Positions 38,801-51,150 of a stretch of DNA of 64,000 bases are shown one piece after another (the stretch's first letter is position 1; each line of letters starts with the position of its first letter). Both the position numbers and the translations under genes were made by a program. Below the pieces are notes generated by a model. That model saw only the letters and a list, made by a program, of their open reading frames with translations, was not told where the DNA came from and did not search any database. The DNA comes from Eleginops maclovinus (lineage: Eukaryota > Chordata > Actinopteri > Perciformes > Eleginopidae): positions 6,204,655-6,268,654 of the forward strand of contig NC_086363.1 in assembly GCF_036324505.1 (NCBI RefSeq). Direction: 5' to 3'.

Positions 38801-41800
38801 TTTTTTTAAAAATCGCATTTCATTGTCTCATGTTTCATACATTTCTCTTATTATATATCAATAGATTACAATTCTTAGTCTTACCTCAATAGTCCACTCT
38901 GCGATTTTGGTCTTGGTTATAGAAAGAATGCAGCCCATGTAAACAATCCCCGTTGAGAATAATCCCACTTCTTCTTCTTGTTCTTTATGAATTTCAGGCA
39001 CTGGTTCCATGGGGTCCAAAGATGCTGATAAAAGAAAATGTTGTCATTGTATGAGTATTGTGGGCAGACAAAGTGAAAGATACTACATTACAGTTAGTCA
39101 GCTCATGCAATTAAAGTAATTAAAGTATCATGAGATTGTGAAAACAATTCTGCAAAAATCCAGGTGAAGAAAAACTGAATTGGGACTTATTTATGAACAA
39201 GTTTACTTTTTTGATAAGGCCACAACAATTGATGATCTTAAAAAGAAATGGGGGGGAGGTATTGGCCAAAACAAGTCAAATATATATTTAAATGTATGTA
39301 GAAAAACCTCCACCATGGAAAGAAAGTGAGCATTTTTTGTTTTCTAGATCTTAAAGACTTGCATTCAGTAAGCAACATTTTGCAGACATGACAGATCATG
39401 AACTTAATATAAATAAGAAAAGATTTATCAATTACGTCATTTAGATTACCAACCTGAGGGCGAGTGCTCAACCTCAACACTGAGGCCCATGTCCAAGGGG
39501 TTTTCCAGAGTGGCTTGAGGAACTTTAGGCAGCTCGTCTGATGCACTGAAGCTCGGCTGATTGTCTTTGTTTTTGTTAAAGTGTCCGCCATCCTCCTCTA
39601 CACTGAGCTCCTCTACACTGAGCTCCGGTCCGCTGTGCAACTCTTCCAAAACAATCGGCTCTTCTTCCTTCACTGGTGGCTGTTCCTCCTGATCTGTTAC
39701 TGTGAGGTTGTTATCACTCTCGGCCTCAGGGACGCTGACAACCTTCTCCTCTTCAACAATGACAGGTTGGTCATCTTTTACCTTTACTGTGTGCTCATCT
39801 ACAACAGAACCTTGAAACAAAAGCATTTAGGGATTAGTGAAGGAGGTCATATCGAGGCACATCTTAAGGTTAAAAAGGATCATATACTTTTTCTATTGTG
39901 AGGAGTGTACTTGCTAACAACTCATTAAACACATTTGATCAAATAAAAACAGGTGTGGTCCTTTGCTTTTTAAGGAGCAGGGTATTTGTTTAGTAGGTTA
40001 GTGGGACTCTCTTTAATGGAAGAGAACACATTGAGCTGTAAGGTGAGCAGAGTGAGGGACTGCACAATCACAAAGCGGAGTAAAATTATTTTTACATCAT
40101 TGCTTTAAGCTCGACATTTCACACATTACTTTTTTTAAATTAAGGAAGAGCATTTTTGTCTTGACATTTACAGACAAAGGTCCTTGTGGATTAAAAGTAC
40201 ATACTATTTACCACACAGAGTCCACTTTTACAACACGGCAGAGTGCACTTTGTAGGACATAAGCAGGGGGGGGGAAATCGATTGTAATACCGAAAGCATG
40301 TATTTTATGTTTTTGGTTCTGTTGAGCATTGGCTACAATTCACTGTTGTGTGCAGTGTGAAAAAAAATCACAATTGTTCACTTTTGATGTTAGGTGTTAA
40401 ATGCAATCCCTTTAAATAGGACGAAGGTGATATATCTCACAACAAGACACTGGTCTGAATGGTGCATAAAAGGAATGCTCAGTGCTGCATTTGTGCCATG
40501 CCACAGTATCAAATTCTGAATGTCTCGTCCACTTTATCTGTGAATCATAAACTGACAACACCCTTTACCTGTGTATGAAAAGCCCAACTCAAGAGATTTA
40601 GAATATAAAAAAAAAAGCTTACCTTGATTATTATCTGATGAAGCCAGAGGCGTGCTGTCACTGACTGTTGAATACTTGTGTCGTATGGCGAATGCGAGCT
40701 CCTGGAAGTCATCCAGGATTTCAGTTTCTTCATCGGTACTATTTGTCTCTGTATGTTCCACATAGTTGCGTTTTGCTTGTTGACCATCCAGCATTTTCTC
40801 AATCTCGTCCAGGATGGTGTTCTCAGAGGCTTCCAGGATGCCCTCGAGGGCACTTTCAATATCTTCTGATGCGGTTCCTGTTTGTGAGAGACGACTGACC
40901 TTCATCTCCGTGTCCAAGTCAGAGAACATGGATTCCACTTTGAATAGATTCCTGAGGCCGAGCAGCTTTTGGAACACCTCCATTTTCTCTTCTGTGAAAT
41001 GGTCTCTGAGCAGAGTCAGTCTCATGATGCTGTCGCTGTATTCTGGCTCTGAAGTTGACTGTGTGGGCAGAGCAGCTTCAGGTGAAGGTTCGTCAGAGTG
41101 ATCCGATTGTGAGAATGAAAGAGCATTCTCATCTTCAAGCAATTCTTGGTTTCCCTCCTCTTTCTGCTCCTCTATCTCTTTCTCTTCTTCATCACCATCA
41201 TTCAACTCCTCTGCAAGATCTTCCTCTTGAATCTCCAGTTCCTCCACAGATAATTCTGGTTCAGTGTCATTACTGTGTGACTCAGTCAATAACTGCTCAT
41301 GAGGTAGAGTGTCATCTATTGTCTTGCCATCATCTTTGATATCTGAATGATTTGATTGCATCTCCTCAGTGATCGTGTCCTGATGCGTTTCGATATCAGC
41401 TGATTCATGATTCGTCACAGTTGTGTTTTCAACCATTTCATTCTCTGCATTTTCCTCAACCTCATCATCATAAACCTCTTCCTCTTCTTCCACTTTGTGC
41501 TCAATGGGTTCTTCTGTTGTTTTGTTCTCAGAATTTTGGGTCTCAGGAATGGCAGCGGTTTCCTCTTCTGTTAACAGATCTACGGATATTGTTTCTATTT
41601 GATGGTGTATCGGCTCATCAGTTGGTTTTAAGGTTTCCTCCGGAGCATCCTCAGGTCCGATCACTTCTCCCTCATCATCATCATCATCATCATCCACCAA
41701 GTCTTCTTCAATGTTTTCTGGCTCTTGTTGTGGTTCTACTGATAGCAGTTGTTCTTCTACAGCTTTTTCTCCTGCTTCAAGGGGTTTTGGAGCAGTTTCT

Positions 41801-44416
41801 TCTACCTCATCCTCATCATCATCATCGTCGTCGTCTTCTTCTGAGGTCAAATCTGCTGCTGTCCTCTCTCCACCGGTGACAACTGAAAAAACGGCATCAC
41901 CGATAGATGTCCACATGTTCTTCTCCTCTGCAGCCTCTGGTTTATCTTCCTGTGTTGTAGGAGGAGTGTCATGCTTTTTAAAGGATTCCGATGCTGGTGT
42001 GTTTACGTTTTCTTCAGAGAAAGACAGCAATGGAATTTCTTCTTTTACAACAATGTCATCTTTGGGATGACTCTCAACAAATTCACTCTCTTCCTCTTTA
42101 TATGGGGTTACATTCCGGGTGATTTCGTCATCAGAGATAACAGCATCGAAAGTTGTTCCAAGAGTAGTTTTTAACTTAGGGATCTGCACTCCTTCAGAAA
42201 TCGTGACTGGTTCGTTTTCTGGAACAATATCACCTTTGGGCACAGATTCCTCTTCTGATTTGGTGGCAGTATCTTTGGTGTCACTGCTTTGAGACACAAC
42301 CTTTTCGAGAACTGGCTTTAATGTGCTTTCTTTCTTAACTTCTGTGTCTTCTGCATTGCTTTCAGAAGCATCAGGAGTAGATTCAGTTTCAGAGTCTACT
42401 TCTTCAGTAGAAGGGGATTCAGTTACCACGTCAAGTTCAGGCAAAGAGGCGCTTTCATCATCTGGGACTATATCAAGATCCTCAGAGTTATCAGGATTCT
42501 CAGTTTGTTTTTCACTCTCAGTTGCCTCCTCTTCTGATGGCTGTGTTTCTTTCGGGGCCTCGTCTGCAACTACGATTTGGTCAGATGTTCCCTTACTTTC
42601 ACCGTCATTGTCCTCCGGTAAAGAGCCCAACAGGTAATCTACATCGTAATTGTCAAACTTATCAAATCCGGTGTCAAAACAGACAAAATCTGTTTCCTGA
42701 AAAGAAAAAGAAAGAAAATGTAAATGACCAAATATACATGGGTTTGTAGGTTTATATTGAATGTTTAAAAATCCATTTTATTTTTGGCAAAATGTTTATA
42801 CCTCTGCTGGAACTTCAATTTCTTTCTCAGTATAAATGTGGTTTACTGCAATAAGGTTGTCTGGGAAATAGCCAAAGTTACTTCCAACCTATTAAATATA
42901 TAAGAAAAGAACATGTTGAGGATCATAAGCAAAACCTATGTTATCCAATTCTGAAAAAAAGAATAACCAGAGTATACATACACTTCCGGCCCATATACCG
43001 GGCTTTTTACCCGACAGTTTGTAGTATACATAGACTGTTTCTGATTTCTTCACCGCCAGGAACCGACAGTCTGGGCCCGAGAAATCTTTCAGAGCTTTTC
43101 CCCGAACCAGGAGCACTGCAAAAATAAATGTAAATGTCAATCTTAAACCAAGTTTGACAAATGCATATGGCTTGTTTTGTCAATCTAATAAACCAAAATG
43201 TTATTCCGTCTTTAATAGAGTTTGTTATGGTTTTAAAACTGTGAGTAGAAAAGTAACTTCTCTTCTTGTTGCATGTCTCTTATCTTTATGGTTTTATGAC
43301 TCAAAACTAGCTTCTCCTCCAATTCAATTAGCCAATATAACAGTTCTTATCACCTACATCAGACCTCTTTACCCCTTTGATGACAATTACAGGTAAATAT
43401 TGTCTATAACAACAACTGCTCTCTAAATGTCCCCTCTGGCTTTACATACTGTAGGTTGGCTTACATTTAGTCAGGAATGCAACATGTGATTTAAAGACCA
43501 CTTCACTTAACATAAGATAATAAGAGATACCCAACCATATTTTCAATTTAAGTGTTATGATAGAAGAGGCTTATTGAGAACCAACAATGACAACAATGCT
43601 ATTTCAAAAGAGAATAGCAGTTCCTCTTTTTTTGGCTTTTCTGTCATGCTAGGAACCATAACAACAATTGAAAACTAGCCTTTTACTGTAGCTTACTTTC
43701 GAACATGTACATTTGATTGAATGGTTATTAATTAATCATTTTCACTATACTATTCAAAAGACATTGAACAGATATTACCTATAGCTAACGTTACATATAA
43801 TGTAAAGGGTGTGCTAGTTCAGCTACGCAGTCTGAAGCAACATAAGTCTGCGTTCAAGCAACAAAACATAAGAGGAGAGAAGATACAGCTAACAATAGAA
43901 TAGAGCTAGCTGTATGTGGTTAGCTGATGTTAACCATTGTTTGACCAGCGTTAACAAACATTAGCTTTTGCCCAAAGCCGGCCGGTGGCTAACTAGCTGC
44001 TAACATTAGCCTCCACTATGCACCCAGCAGGGCAGGCCGGAGCTCCCAGACAACCGTCCAATACAACGGGCTACGTTTGAACTATCAACCCCCTCCAAAG
44101 CTATCAACTAATGTTAACACACTGATTTCAATGAGCAGCACACGTTTACACTCCACCTGAACTACTACAGGAGGTTACATAGGTCGCGAATATCGACTGG
44201 CAACAGGTCGAGAGATAAGGCGCAGTTTATGGCTAGCTGCAGGGATTTGGGAAGATTGCATCCTTGATGTAGTAACAACAAGCCAGCAAACTTACTGCTG
44301 CACTCCTCATCGGCGCATCTTTTCAGGTCGGAGAACCTCTTTTCCAAGGCCGCAGTTGAAATAAAATTAAATAAAAGTAATAAAAAGCCCTGTCGATAAA
44401 AGTGTTTTGCTGCCAT
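29866..44416 (-). CDS. mia3: MIA3/TANGO1, ER export receptor for bulky cargo
   Basis: Exons: 44416-44296, 43115-42982, 42888-42802, 42696-40623, 39810-39454, 39024-38885, 36375-36244, 36052-36031, 35933-35845, 35754-35677, 35581-35471, 35389-35318, 35233-35129, 35043-34921, 34815-34728, 34612-34548, 34460-34370, 34005-33867, 33738-33576, 33488-33453, 33355-33288, 32995-32910, 32683-32570, 31996-31934, 31844-31798, 31685-31617, 30879-30471, 30110-29866; total 5328 nt (1775 aa; human about 1907). TANGO1 binds collagen/HSP47 in the lumen and recruits Sec23/24, NRZ and cTAGE5 at ER exit sites. It shows a signal peptide (GFLLLLFNFISTA), an SH3-like MIA domain at about 30-115 (KRCADEECSMLLVRGKALKD, FSGPDCRF), a long acidic luminal region, an intramembrane helix (STGIVYMGCIL) and a membrane span (QAVIITALIGVMTFTLFFW). 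Coiled coils lie at about 1016-1430 and the Sec23-binding Pro-rich domain at 1432-1775 (PHHYGPMPPG). Some donors are weak (GTTGGT at 39454 and 34728). Confidence 0.96.
37547..37624 (-). CDS. mia3: Alternative first exon of short MIA3 (TANGO1S-like)
   Basis: The exon encodes 26 residues, starting MESDLLTRPAIEPEH and ending MMFLKELQH at a GTAAGT donor in phase 0. That is the phase needed to join the membrane-span exon at 36375. The product would be 830 aa: a short N-terminus, the membrane span, coiled coils and the proline-rich domain, without the luminal SH3 and acidic part. A short TANGO1 form of this kind is known in mammals, and cTAGE5 begins in a similar way (a short peptide ending LLLEELRRV). 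The region upstream (37,640-38,130) is moderately CpG-containing and is the probable second promoter. Confidence 0.78.
38230..38460 (-). repeat. Fish 'TACTTAAGTAAAAGTA' type repeat fragment
   Basis: The stretch holds TTAAGTACTGTACTTAATTT, CACTACATTTCTGCAGCC and AGTCACTAGTTACTTTAG. This layout matches the reverse orientation of the repeat at 54028-54540. It lies in the long MIA3 intron between the luminal and cytosolic exons, just upstream of the short-isoform promoter. Confidence 0.5.
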
Positions 44417-44944
44417 GCTGGCAGTTTCTATTGCCTGGCTGGACTCCGCTGCTGCTGGAGCATGAGCACTGAAGGAGCCGACACGTCAGCAGATCAGATC
44501 CGGCTGGGTGTAGCACGGATAGGTTTACACAGGATATAAGGTTTGGATCTGGCTGCTTCATGTGACTGGGAAATAATCTCAAACCGATGCACGGATAGAA
44601 AGAGACATAAACTGCACACCAAATCAGATTCATCATTTGGTATATGCAGTTTGTTCAGGAATCATCATCATATAGCTACATCAACAAGGAAAACAAAACA
44701 GAAACAAAAATAAAAATATTCACTCAGAGGATTATGCGGTCCATTGTAATGCCATTTAATCTCCCCAGGGCCATCTCTAAGCACATATAGTTAAGCTCTA
44801 TGGCCCAAAATTAGGATACAAGAAAGACAATTTGTAGAAAATGTCTAAATGATCTTGCCGCAGACAGAAACCCATTCTGCTATGTGATGTCAATAAAACA
44901 ATGTAGCCAACAATTCTTATTTAATATAATGAAACATAGATTAA

Positions 44945-45110
44945 TAAGATCAGAATCAGAAGTCCTTTATTTATGCCAAACTGGGAAATGTTTGCATTGC
45001 AGCAGCGAAATACAAAGAGAAGCAAAACAAATACAAATAATTAGAACTAAAAAATAAAGTAAAAATAAAAATTAATGAAAATGAATAGGAAGAAATATAC
45101 AAATGTACAA
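44945..45110 (+). repeat. Fish 'CTTTATTTATxCC' retroposon fragment
   Basis: AGAATCAGAAGTCCTTTATT, then AACTGGGAAATGTTTGCATT, GCAGCAGCGAAATACA and an A-rich end resemble the 46,950 and 59,985 copies. All look like members of a dispersed fish family that begins 'cagaatactttattaatccc...gaaattg'. Confidence 0.55.
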
Positions 45111-45428
45111 AAAGGCTATAATAATATTGTGTAAATGTACAATGTTAAGTGTGAAGGTATACATAAAATAGGTATTGGATACTTGCTCATATGTGGACAA
45201 TAAAGAGGCAAAAAATAAGGAAATCTCAAAACAAAAGACACTTATTACAATTAAGTATTGTTGTTTTTATTTTTATTTTTTACCATATTCCAAATATTTA
45301 GCATGAAAAAGAACGAGTCTTCAACTGTCTGTGTACATGCTTTACTCCTGTAAACAGGGAGTAAAAGAGACCTCACTTGACCTTATGTTTGCAGAAGAAA
45401 TAAAGAGAAGCATAGAAGAAGATCTTTG

Positions 45429-45600
45429 CCCCGCCTCTTCCGGGCACAGCAGCCAATTAGCGTGCAGCGTTGTTCTTTCACTTCCTTTGCTATAGTTCTA
45501 AAACATCCTGGAAGCATTTGTTAAGAACATGTGGAAGACACAATAACAAAAAGTAAAAACAACGTATAAAATCATTTTTCAGAGACTCAAACTCGGAATA
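45429..45600 (+). promoter_or_regulatory. TAF1A promoter with GC-box, ETS and CCAAT motifs
   Basis: CCCCGCCTCTTCCGGG (about 45,429-45,444) combines a GC-box and an ETS site. GCCAAT follows at 45452-45457 and CACTTCCTTTG, a second ETS-like site, about 25 bp later. The first exon of TAF1A, which ends at 45689, lies just downstream. MIA3 starts 1.0 kb away on the other strand, so part of this region may serve both genes. Confidence 0.5.
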
Positions 45601-45635
45601 GAAGCTGTACATTGGATTACATCGTAAACTCGCCG

Positions 45636-46270
45636 ATGCATGTTACCGTAGCTTTGTTTACCTTCACAAACATCGTTACTGCACATCAGGTAAGAGCTGA
45701 TCTAGCTTTGTATTTCAAGAGAATAAGCCTGCCTCTTCTTACTAAATGTATTTCACATTCATATATTTATTTAACAGTAATGTGGCTTTGCCGGTGAACA
45801 TTTTTCTTTTAAATCTATGCTGAGAGAGCTAACCTTAGCTGAGCCTCAAATTACAGTGACACATTGTTATACAGCTGTACAATTAAACTAATTGAAGACT
45901 TAAAGGTCGTAAAACATTAGCTAAAACAATCAGGTGATCAAGCGATTAATCTGCAGCTATTGTATTGTAATATAATTATTAAAGTTATCAAGCATAAAAT
46001 GGAAATACATTGATGCTTTTACTTGTCTCGCACTATGGTAAATTGAATATCTTTGGGATTAAGATTATTGGTCACACCAAAAGACGTTTCGAATACATTA
46101 AATGGGAGTTATGATTATGATGTTTTCCACTTTTCTGATATTTTATGAGATAAAATTATTATTTGATATATTGAGAAAATATATAAATTGTTCAAACATG
46201 CCTAAGGATATTTGCCAATCTTAATGTTTTGCAACTTTTATTCTCCCTGCAGGTGGACACCGTACAGTGA
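45636..46270 (+). other. Possible uORF spanning TAF1A 5' UTR exons
   Basis: ATG at 45636 opens 18 codons up to the donor at 45689/45690 and continues in the next exon from 46253 to TGA at 46268-46270. The result is a 23-residue uORF (MHVTVALFTFTNI...QVDTVQ). It ends 56 nt before the TAF1A start codon at 46327. It could lower TAF1A translation. This depends on the assumed splice and transcription start. Confidence 0.4.
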
Positions 46271-46326
46271 GCATCAGAGAAAGGGATAAAAGACAGCTGT
46301 GCCTGAGTCTGACTGCTGTGCTCATT

Positions 46327-49300
46327 ATGGATGACTTGGAAAGAGAACTAATGTCTTTCAAAGACTTGGAGGATGACAATGACTCCTTTGATGACAATTC
46401 TTCAAAAGCATCAACAAAATCAAAGCTCCCGCTACCTAATTACGGCATGCATGCAGGTGAGAATATATCTACCAAAATTGAACCTATAAGAGATAAACTG
46501 ATAAACTGTGTGAGTTATTTTATTTGCCCATATGTTTGTATTGCTCACATATTGTCTTCAGTATATGTTAACAGTTGCTGATTAATAACATAAAAGCCAA
46601 AGATATGTGTGATTTCATTTAGAAGTAATATAATTTAATGGATTGTGTCAGCCTCCAAAAATCCTGTATATCGGTTGAGCTGTAGAACCAGAGTTAATTA
46701 TGTTTACTACAAGTGCATTTATGTCATTAAATTAAAAACATCTTTTTTATCTTAAGAGCCACCTAGGGAAAGTGGGTTTCACCGGAGTACCAGAGTCTGT
46801 CTGGAGCACATCAGAGACGCCCTGCTGCATCATAGATGGCAAGAAGCAGCAGAATATATGGCGTGTTACCCCCAGATTTTAGAAGATACAACCAATGGCT
46901 CTGCTCAGTCATATAAGGAGGTAGGTTTGGTTTTGTCTGGATGTTTCAGAATCAGATAACCTTTATTTACCCCACACTGGGGACATTTACAATGTCACAG
47001 GAGCAAAATACAGAGGGCAGACAAAAGGAAAAGTCATACAGATAGTTTTTCTGCAGGACAACATGACTCTTCCTCCATGTTTCCACTAAAGCCCTGTTTC
47101 TAGTGACGGGGAGATGACCTTTAAGAAGCATTGATGCCTTCCAGCTAATTTTCCAGCAAGTGTTAATTTTTTCAGGCTTCATTTGCACACAAACGTTGTT
47201 CAAAGACCGTAAAACTGACGGATATGTTAGTCATGTTCTGCCAGTATAGTCTCAGTAATAATGAAAGTAAAAAAAAGTGGAAGGTGGCAGTTACCGGGCA
47301 GAGGGCAGTCAGCTGTTTGTGGAATAGTTAAATGTTGTAGAGGGTCGATTTTTGTGTTGTTGTCAAGAAAAATGTTACAGCTATGGGCTTCATCAATGGT
47401 TTCATCTAAACAATACAAGCATTGACACACACTCGATAGCTTTTGACAGATTATCATCATAAGTATAAGTTAAGTAAACAATTATAAATGTTTCCACATC
47501 CTTGACATTAACACTCTTTTACCACCCCAGCTTACATGGAGAATCAGCGCTGAGATACTTCACCATCACCCCAAATCAAAGTTGGAAGACTACAACAACA
47601 TCTATGAAAGAATGAAACACTCAGGAGTTAGACACTACCTGATGGTACGTGAGCTGTTAGGCCTGACTGCAAAATGCACACACGTGTATTTTCAAAACAT
47701 TTATCGACCTTCTTCCTGTGTGTCTCTAGATCTGCCTGGAACATTCGTTCCACCTGCTGCTGAATGGCCATATCGAGGAAGCAAAGCGCCAGTTGTCTGT
47801 CTCTGAGAGTTGGAGGTATGGGAAGGAGTCAGCCGCTCAGGATCAGAAGACCAAACTGATCCAGGCCTACAGGAGTTTACTGGATTATATCATCTGGGTT
47901 GACAAAAAGTTTACTAACTCCAACACTGGTAAGGTGATACACAGTTAACACCCAAAGCATCTCTTATTTACTCGTCTCAGTTATGCAGACATGCAGCAAG
48001 CTCTTGTGTGATGTCACACTGCCACCTACAGGCCAGCCTTAGTAACTACTGCGATACGAAAGGTTGTAGCAACCTATTTGTTCCTGAAAAATCTCTTTAT
48101 TGTTGCTGTAAACTGATCCTACTGTTTCAGAATATCCAGAATCCAATGAAAACCAAGACATACGCAACTACTTCAGAACGGCCTCTGTGAATCTAAAGGA
48201 GATTTTGAAAAATCCTGGCGTCTGGGATCCCTTCATACTAAGTTATGTTGAGGTAAGAACATTCCCAACTGCCTTTCTTCATCAAATAAATATATATTAA
48301 ATATCACAAGGTGAAACACAATTAGTCAGGAACAATCTTATGATAATTGATTAAACATTTAAGCAATTCTTTCTTAAAAAAAATGTCAAACATAACTGCC
48401 CTTGAATGTACTATACTTACTATCTTAAGTTTCAGGCCAAGTGCAACAAAAATGTCCAAACATCTTGTTTTATTTTGGCAGATGTTGGAGTTCTACGAGG
48501 ATCACGAGGAGGCTTTGAAAGTCCTGAATGATTACGCGTATGACAACAGTTTTCCACCTAATCCCAACGCGCATGTCTATCTGTATCAGTACTTAAAGCG
48601 ATGTGATACTCCAGAGAAGAATCAGATGAAAGTATTGAAGGTATATTAACATTATTTATAATGATGTTAAAATGAAAGACATTAAACTGTGAATATCCAT
48701 GCAACAGCTTCCAATAATAACTTTGTAAAACTGGAATTGTTAGAGTCACAGTAAGCCCACAAACATCCCGCATCCTAAAGACTTATCTTCCTCACATCAC
48801 AGATCCTCCATGTGTCAGTCCCAAGCCACGAGTTGATGTTGGAGTACAGCTCTTTCCTGCTTAAGTCAGGTAAAATCAGATTGGATCTTACATTTTTAAC
48901 TAAGTGATGCCTTATTTGAAACTTTAGGATGCTTGTTATGTTTTGTTTGTTTTTCCAGTTCTCTGGATAATGATATTTTTTTCCTCCAGAAAAAAGCAGT
49001 GACATCGAGAAAGCTTTGAGAGTTGTTCTGGAGATGCTGGATTTTGCCTGCTGGAGGAGCAGCCTGGACGTGTGGAAGCGTCTGGAGGCCATTATTCAAA
49101 AGCTACAGCAACAGTACGTTTAAAATGTTTGGGAAATTGGAGGCTCTTTTTTTTTAAAGACTGGTATTTTTGTATCTGTCACATATTGTTGTTAAAGACA
49201 GTTTTCCTGTATTTATTTGCGCATTAAAACAGAGAAAACTGGAAGTACGTTGTCCGCACAAACATGGCTGAAAGACATGGCTGGTGGCCCGCGCTGCACT

Positions 49301-49565
49301 TCACGTGCTTCCACGCCAGTAAAGACTCAGAGGAGAACCCAGAGCTCATGCAAGTGAAGGCACCACTGACAAAAATCCTTTGCCCGGGTAAGTAGGTATT
49401 ACTCACGTAGTTAGATCTGTACCGGTGCATACGTCCTCTGTGGCACCATTGTGAACACTCAAACGATCACACACTAACAGTTGAATTCTTGATAAATATT
49501 ATATTTCTTTTCTTACAGACCTCACACTCAAGTACACAGATTGGCAGGCAACCAATGGAAAGTGA
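46327..49565 (+). CDS. taf1a: TAF1A (TAFI48), subunit of RNA polymerase I factor SL1
   Basis: Ten coding exons are 46327-46456, 46757-46920, 47531-47644, 47730-47928, 48131-48252, 48482-48640, 48803-48869, 48990-49113, 49233-49387 and 49519-49565. They sum to 1281 nt (426 aa; human 450). TAF1A is part of SL1/TIF-IB with TBP, TAF1B and TAF1C and positions RNA polymerase I on rDNA promoters in the nucleolus. Matching landmarks are HRWQEAAEYM, WRISAEILHHHPKS, NPGVWDPFILSYVEMLEFYE, VLNDYAYDNSFPPNPNAHVY, LYQYLKR and WWPALHFTCFHASKDSEENP. I chose ATG 46327 (MDDLERELMSF) as the first ATG in its exon in frame. The C-terminus (LKYTDWQATNGK) is shorter than in human and lacks the basic stretch (KKIKRMKR) at the human end. 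Confidence 0.93.
46945..47060 (+). repeat. Retroposon fragment in TAF1A intron
   Basis: CAGAATCAGATAACCTTTAT followed by CCCACACTGGGGACATTTAC and AGCAAAATACAGAGGGCAG resembles the repeat at 44945. It lies in the second coding intron, in the same orientation as the gene. Confidence 0.55.
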
Positions 49566-50999
49566 CCTTCAGAGAAGAAGTCAAATAGAAAATGAAACGG
49601 TGTCTTTACGATTTCCCGATTCAGAACAGAGCTGACATATTGTCCAAGAAATGACTGAAAAATCATCCTCTGATGAAGAGCATGGGTCTTATTTTAGTAT
49701 TTAAGCAAGATTTATTTTCTTCTGTATGATTACATATTTCTTTACTAAAGGTTAACTTACACACACGTGTGTGGTCAAAAATGTCCCTCCATATCTTCTT
49801 TTTCAAACAGTTTTCCTTCTATGCCCACTATGTGGAGCCCTTGCCATGTGTTTGTGCATCCAGTATCTGGAGGGCATGGCCACCTATTTTTGGTTCATGT
49901 TAGTTTCGTGGTTTCTGTGCAGATATTAATGGATTCTGACCTCAGCTGACCTATGGCGCTGTTGGAGGGGCTTTAAGGTCATAAATGTATGTTAATAATA
50001 CACAACCTAAAGGGATTTTCTTTCTGTCAAGCCATGCTTGTGTCAGAAAAATTAAAACAGAGCTTTCAGCAACATAATGTGTAGAATTTAAGAAACACTG
50101 CAAAACATTGACATGTGATTAGCATCAGTATGAGTCTATTTTACTCAAATGTGAGAGGTGCTTTCACCAACAGATCATTATTGAATTGTGGTCAGCTTGT
50201 ATATGTGCTTGTATTTTGCACACATATAGTACATGCAGTAGTGTCCAGATTCATTTTCACATTGCGGCTTGTACATGCTGATACCATCTATTTCTGTAAC
50301 GATGAGAGGTTTTGTATGTTTGAGGATCCCTGTGTTTACTCTCCTTTAAACCGGACCATGAAATAAAGTCCTGCAGCCAGCAGCACGCCAATTTAATAAG
50401 GGAAAGTGTTTGTAATGATTCTGTTTCAGCTTGCCACAATGTTGGCCATGCAGCAACTCAGTGAGCCGTACTGGGTGTGTGTTTGTGTGTGTGTGTTGCT
50501 TTGCAGTCATTACATAAACCAAAGCCCAAAGCACTTGCCCGACCACAGGAGCAGCTGCAGAAGGGATCTGGGAATACATAACATGTCGTTTGAAAATTCA
50601 AAACTCGCGCAGCAGTGAAGAGGACGGCGTTAGGAGCTGATCACTGCTCTGGATTGTGTCCTGGTTGTGACCTTTTTTAAGCATTTTGTTCCTCCGGGCT
50701 TTGAATTGTTTAATCCCCTATGCAGATGCTCACAGTTCAGACGGTCTCTGCTCTGTTCTCTGTCATTGACTCGGCTGGGGGTTTGGTTTCCTCCTCAGGG
50801 GCATCTGGACAGCTTAGAGGTTGTTTGTTGACCCTCTTGTCTCAGGCCTTATAATGTACTGTAACCTACTCGAAGATTGTTCCTAGATGTCTCAACAAAT
50901 AACTTCCATCACTTTAAATTTTAATACCTGCCATGTGCTCTTTCCAAATCTGTCAAAGAGGACCTGATTTGTTATAGTATATGTTATTTTAAGTCAAGA
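49566..50999 (+). other. TAF1A 3' UTR and flank
   Basis: No coding exon follows the TGA at 49563-49565. The clearest polyA signal is AATAAA at 50362-50367, which would give a 3' UTR of about 800 nt. A short GT-rich tract lies near 50,478-50,495. Beyond that I see no gene. Confidence 0.45.
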
Positions 51000-51000
51000 T

Positions 51001-51150
51001 TAGGGATGCAACAAATGATTGTTCTAATGAATGAATGTAATAAGGGGCAAATTAATAGGGCATGTCTTTAAATGTCTTGTTTCGTCTGTCTAAAACCCAA
51101 AGATAATCAGTTGAATATGTAATAAAAGAGAAAAGCAGGACATCTCCACA
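51001..51150 (+). repeat. Copy A of a dispersed fish repeat
   Basis: TAGGGATGCAACAAATGATT is followed by TTTAAATGTCTTGTTTCGTC and TAAAACCCAAAGATAATCAG. Related copies lie at 56,005-56,260 and 56,990-57,195 in the same orientation. The family (gcaaCtAAtGATT...CAAAGTCCAAGG...AATGTCTTGTTTTGT...CAAAACCCAAA) is common in teleosts. I do not know its class. Confidence 0.6.

Noticed and set aside
40668..42637. Plus-strand ORFs over the large MIA3 exon
   Set aside because: They are antisense shadows of the acidic exon; their Ser, His and Leu runs come from GAA, GAT and GAG codons read in reverse.
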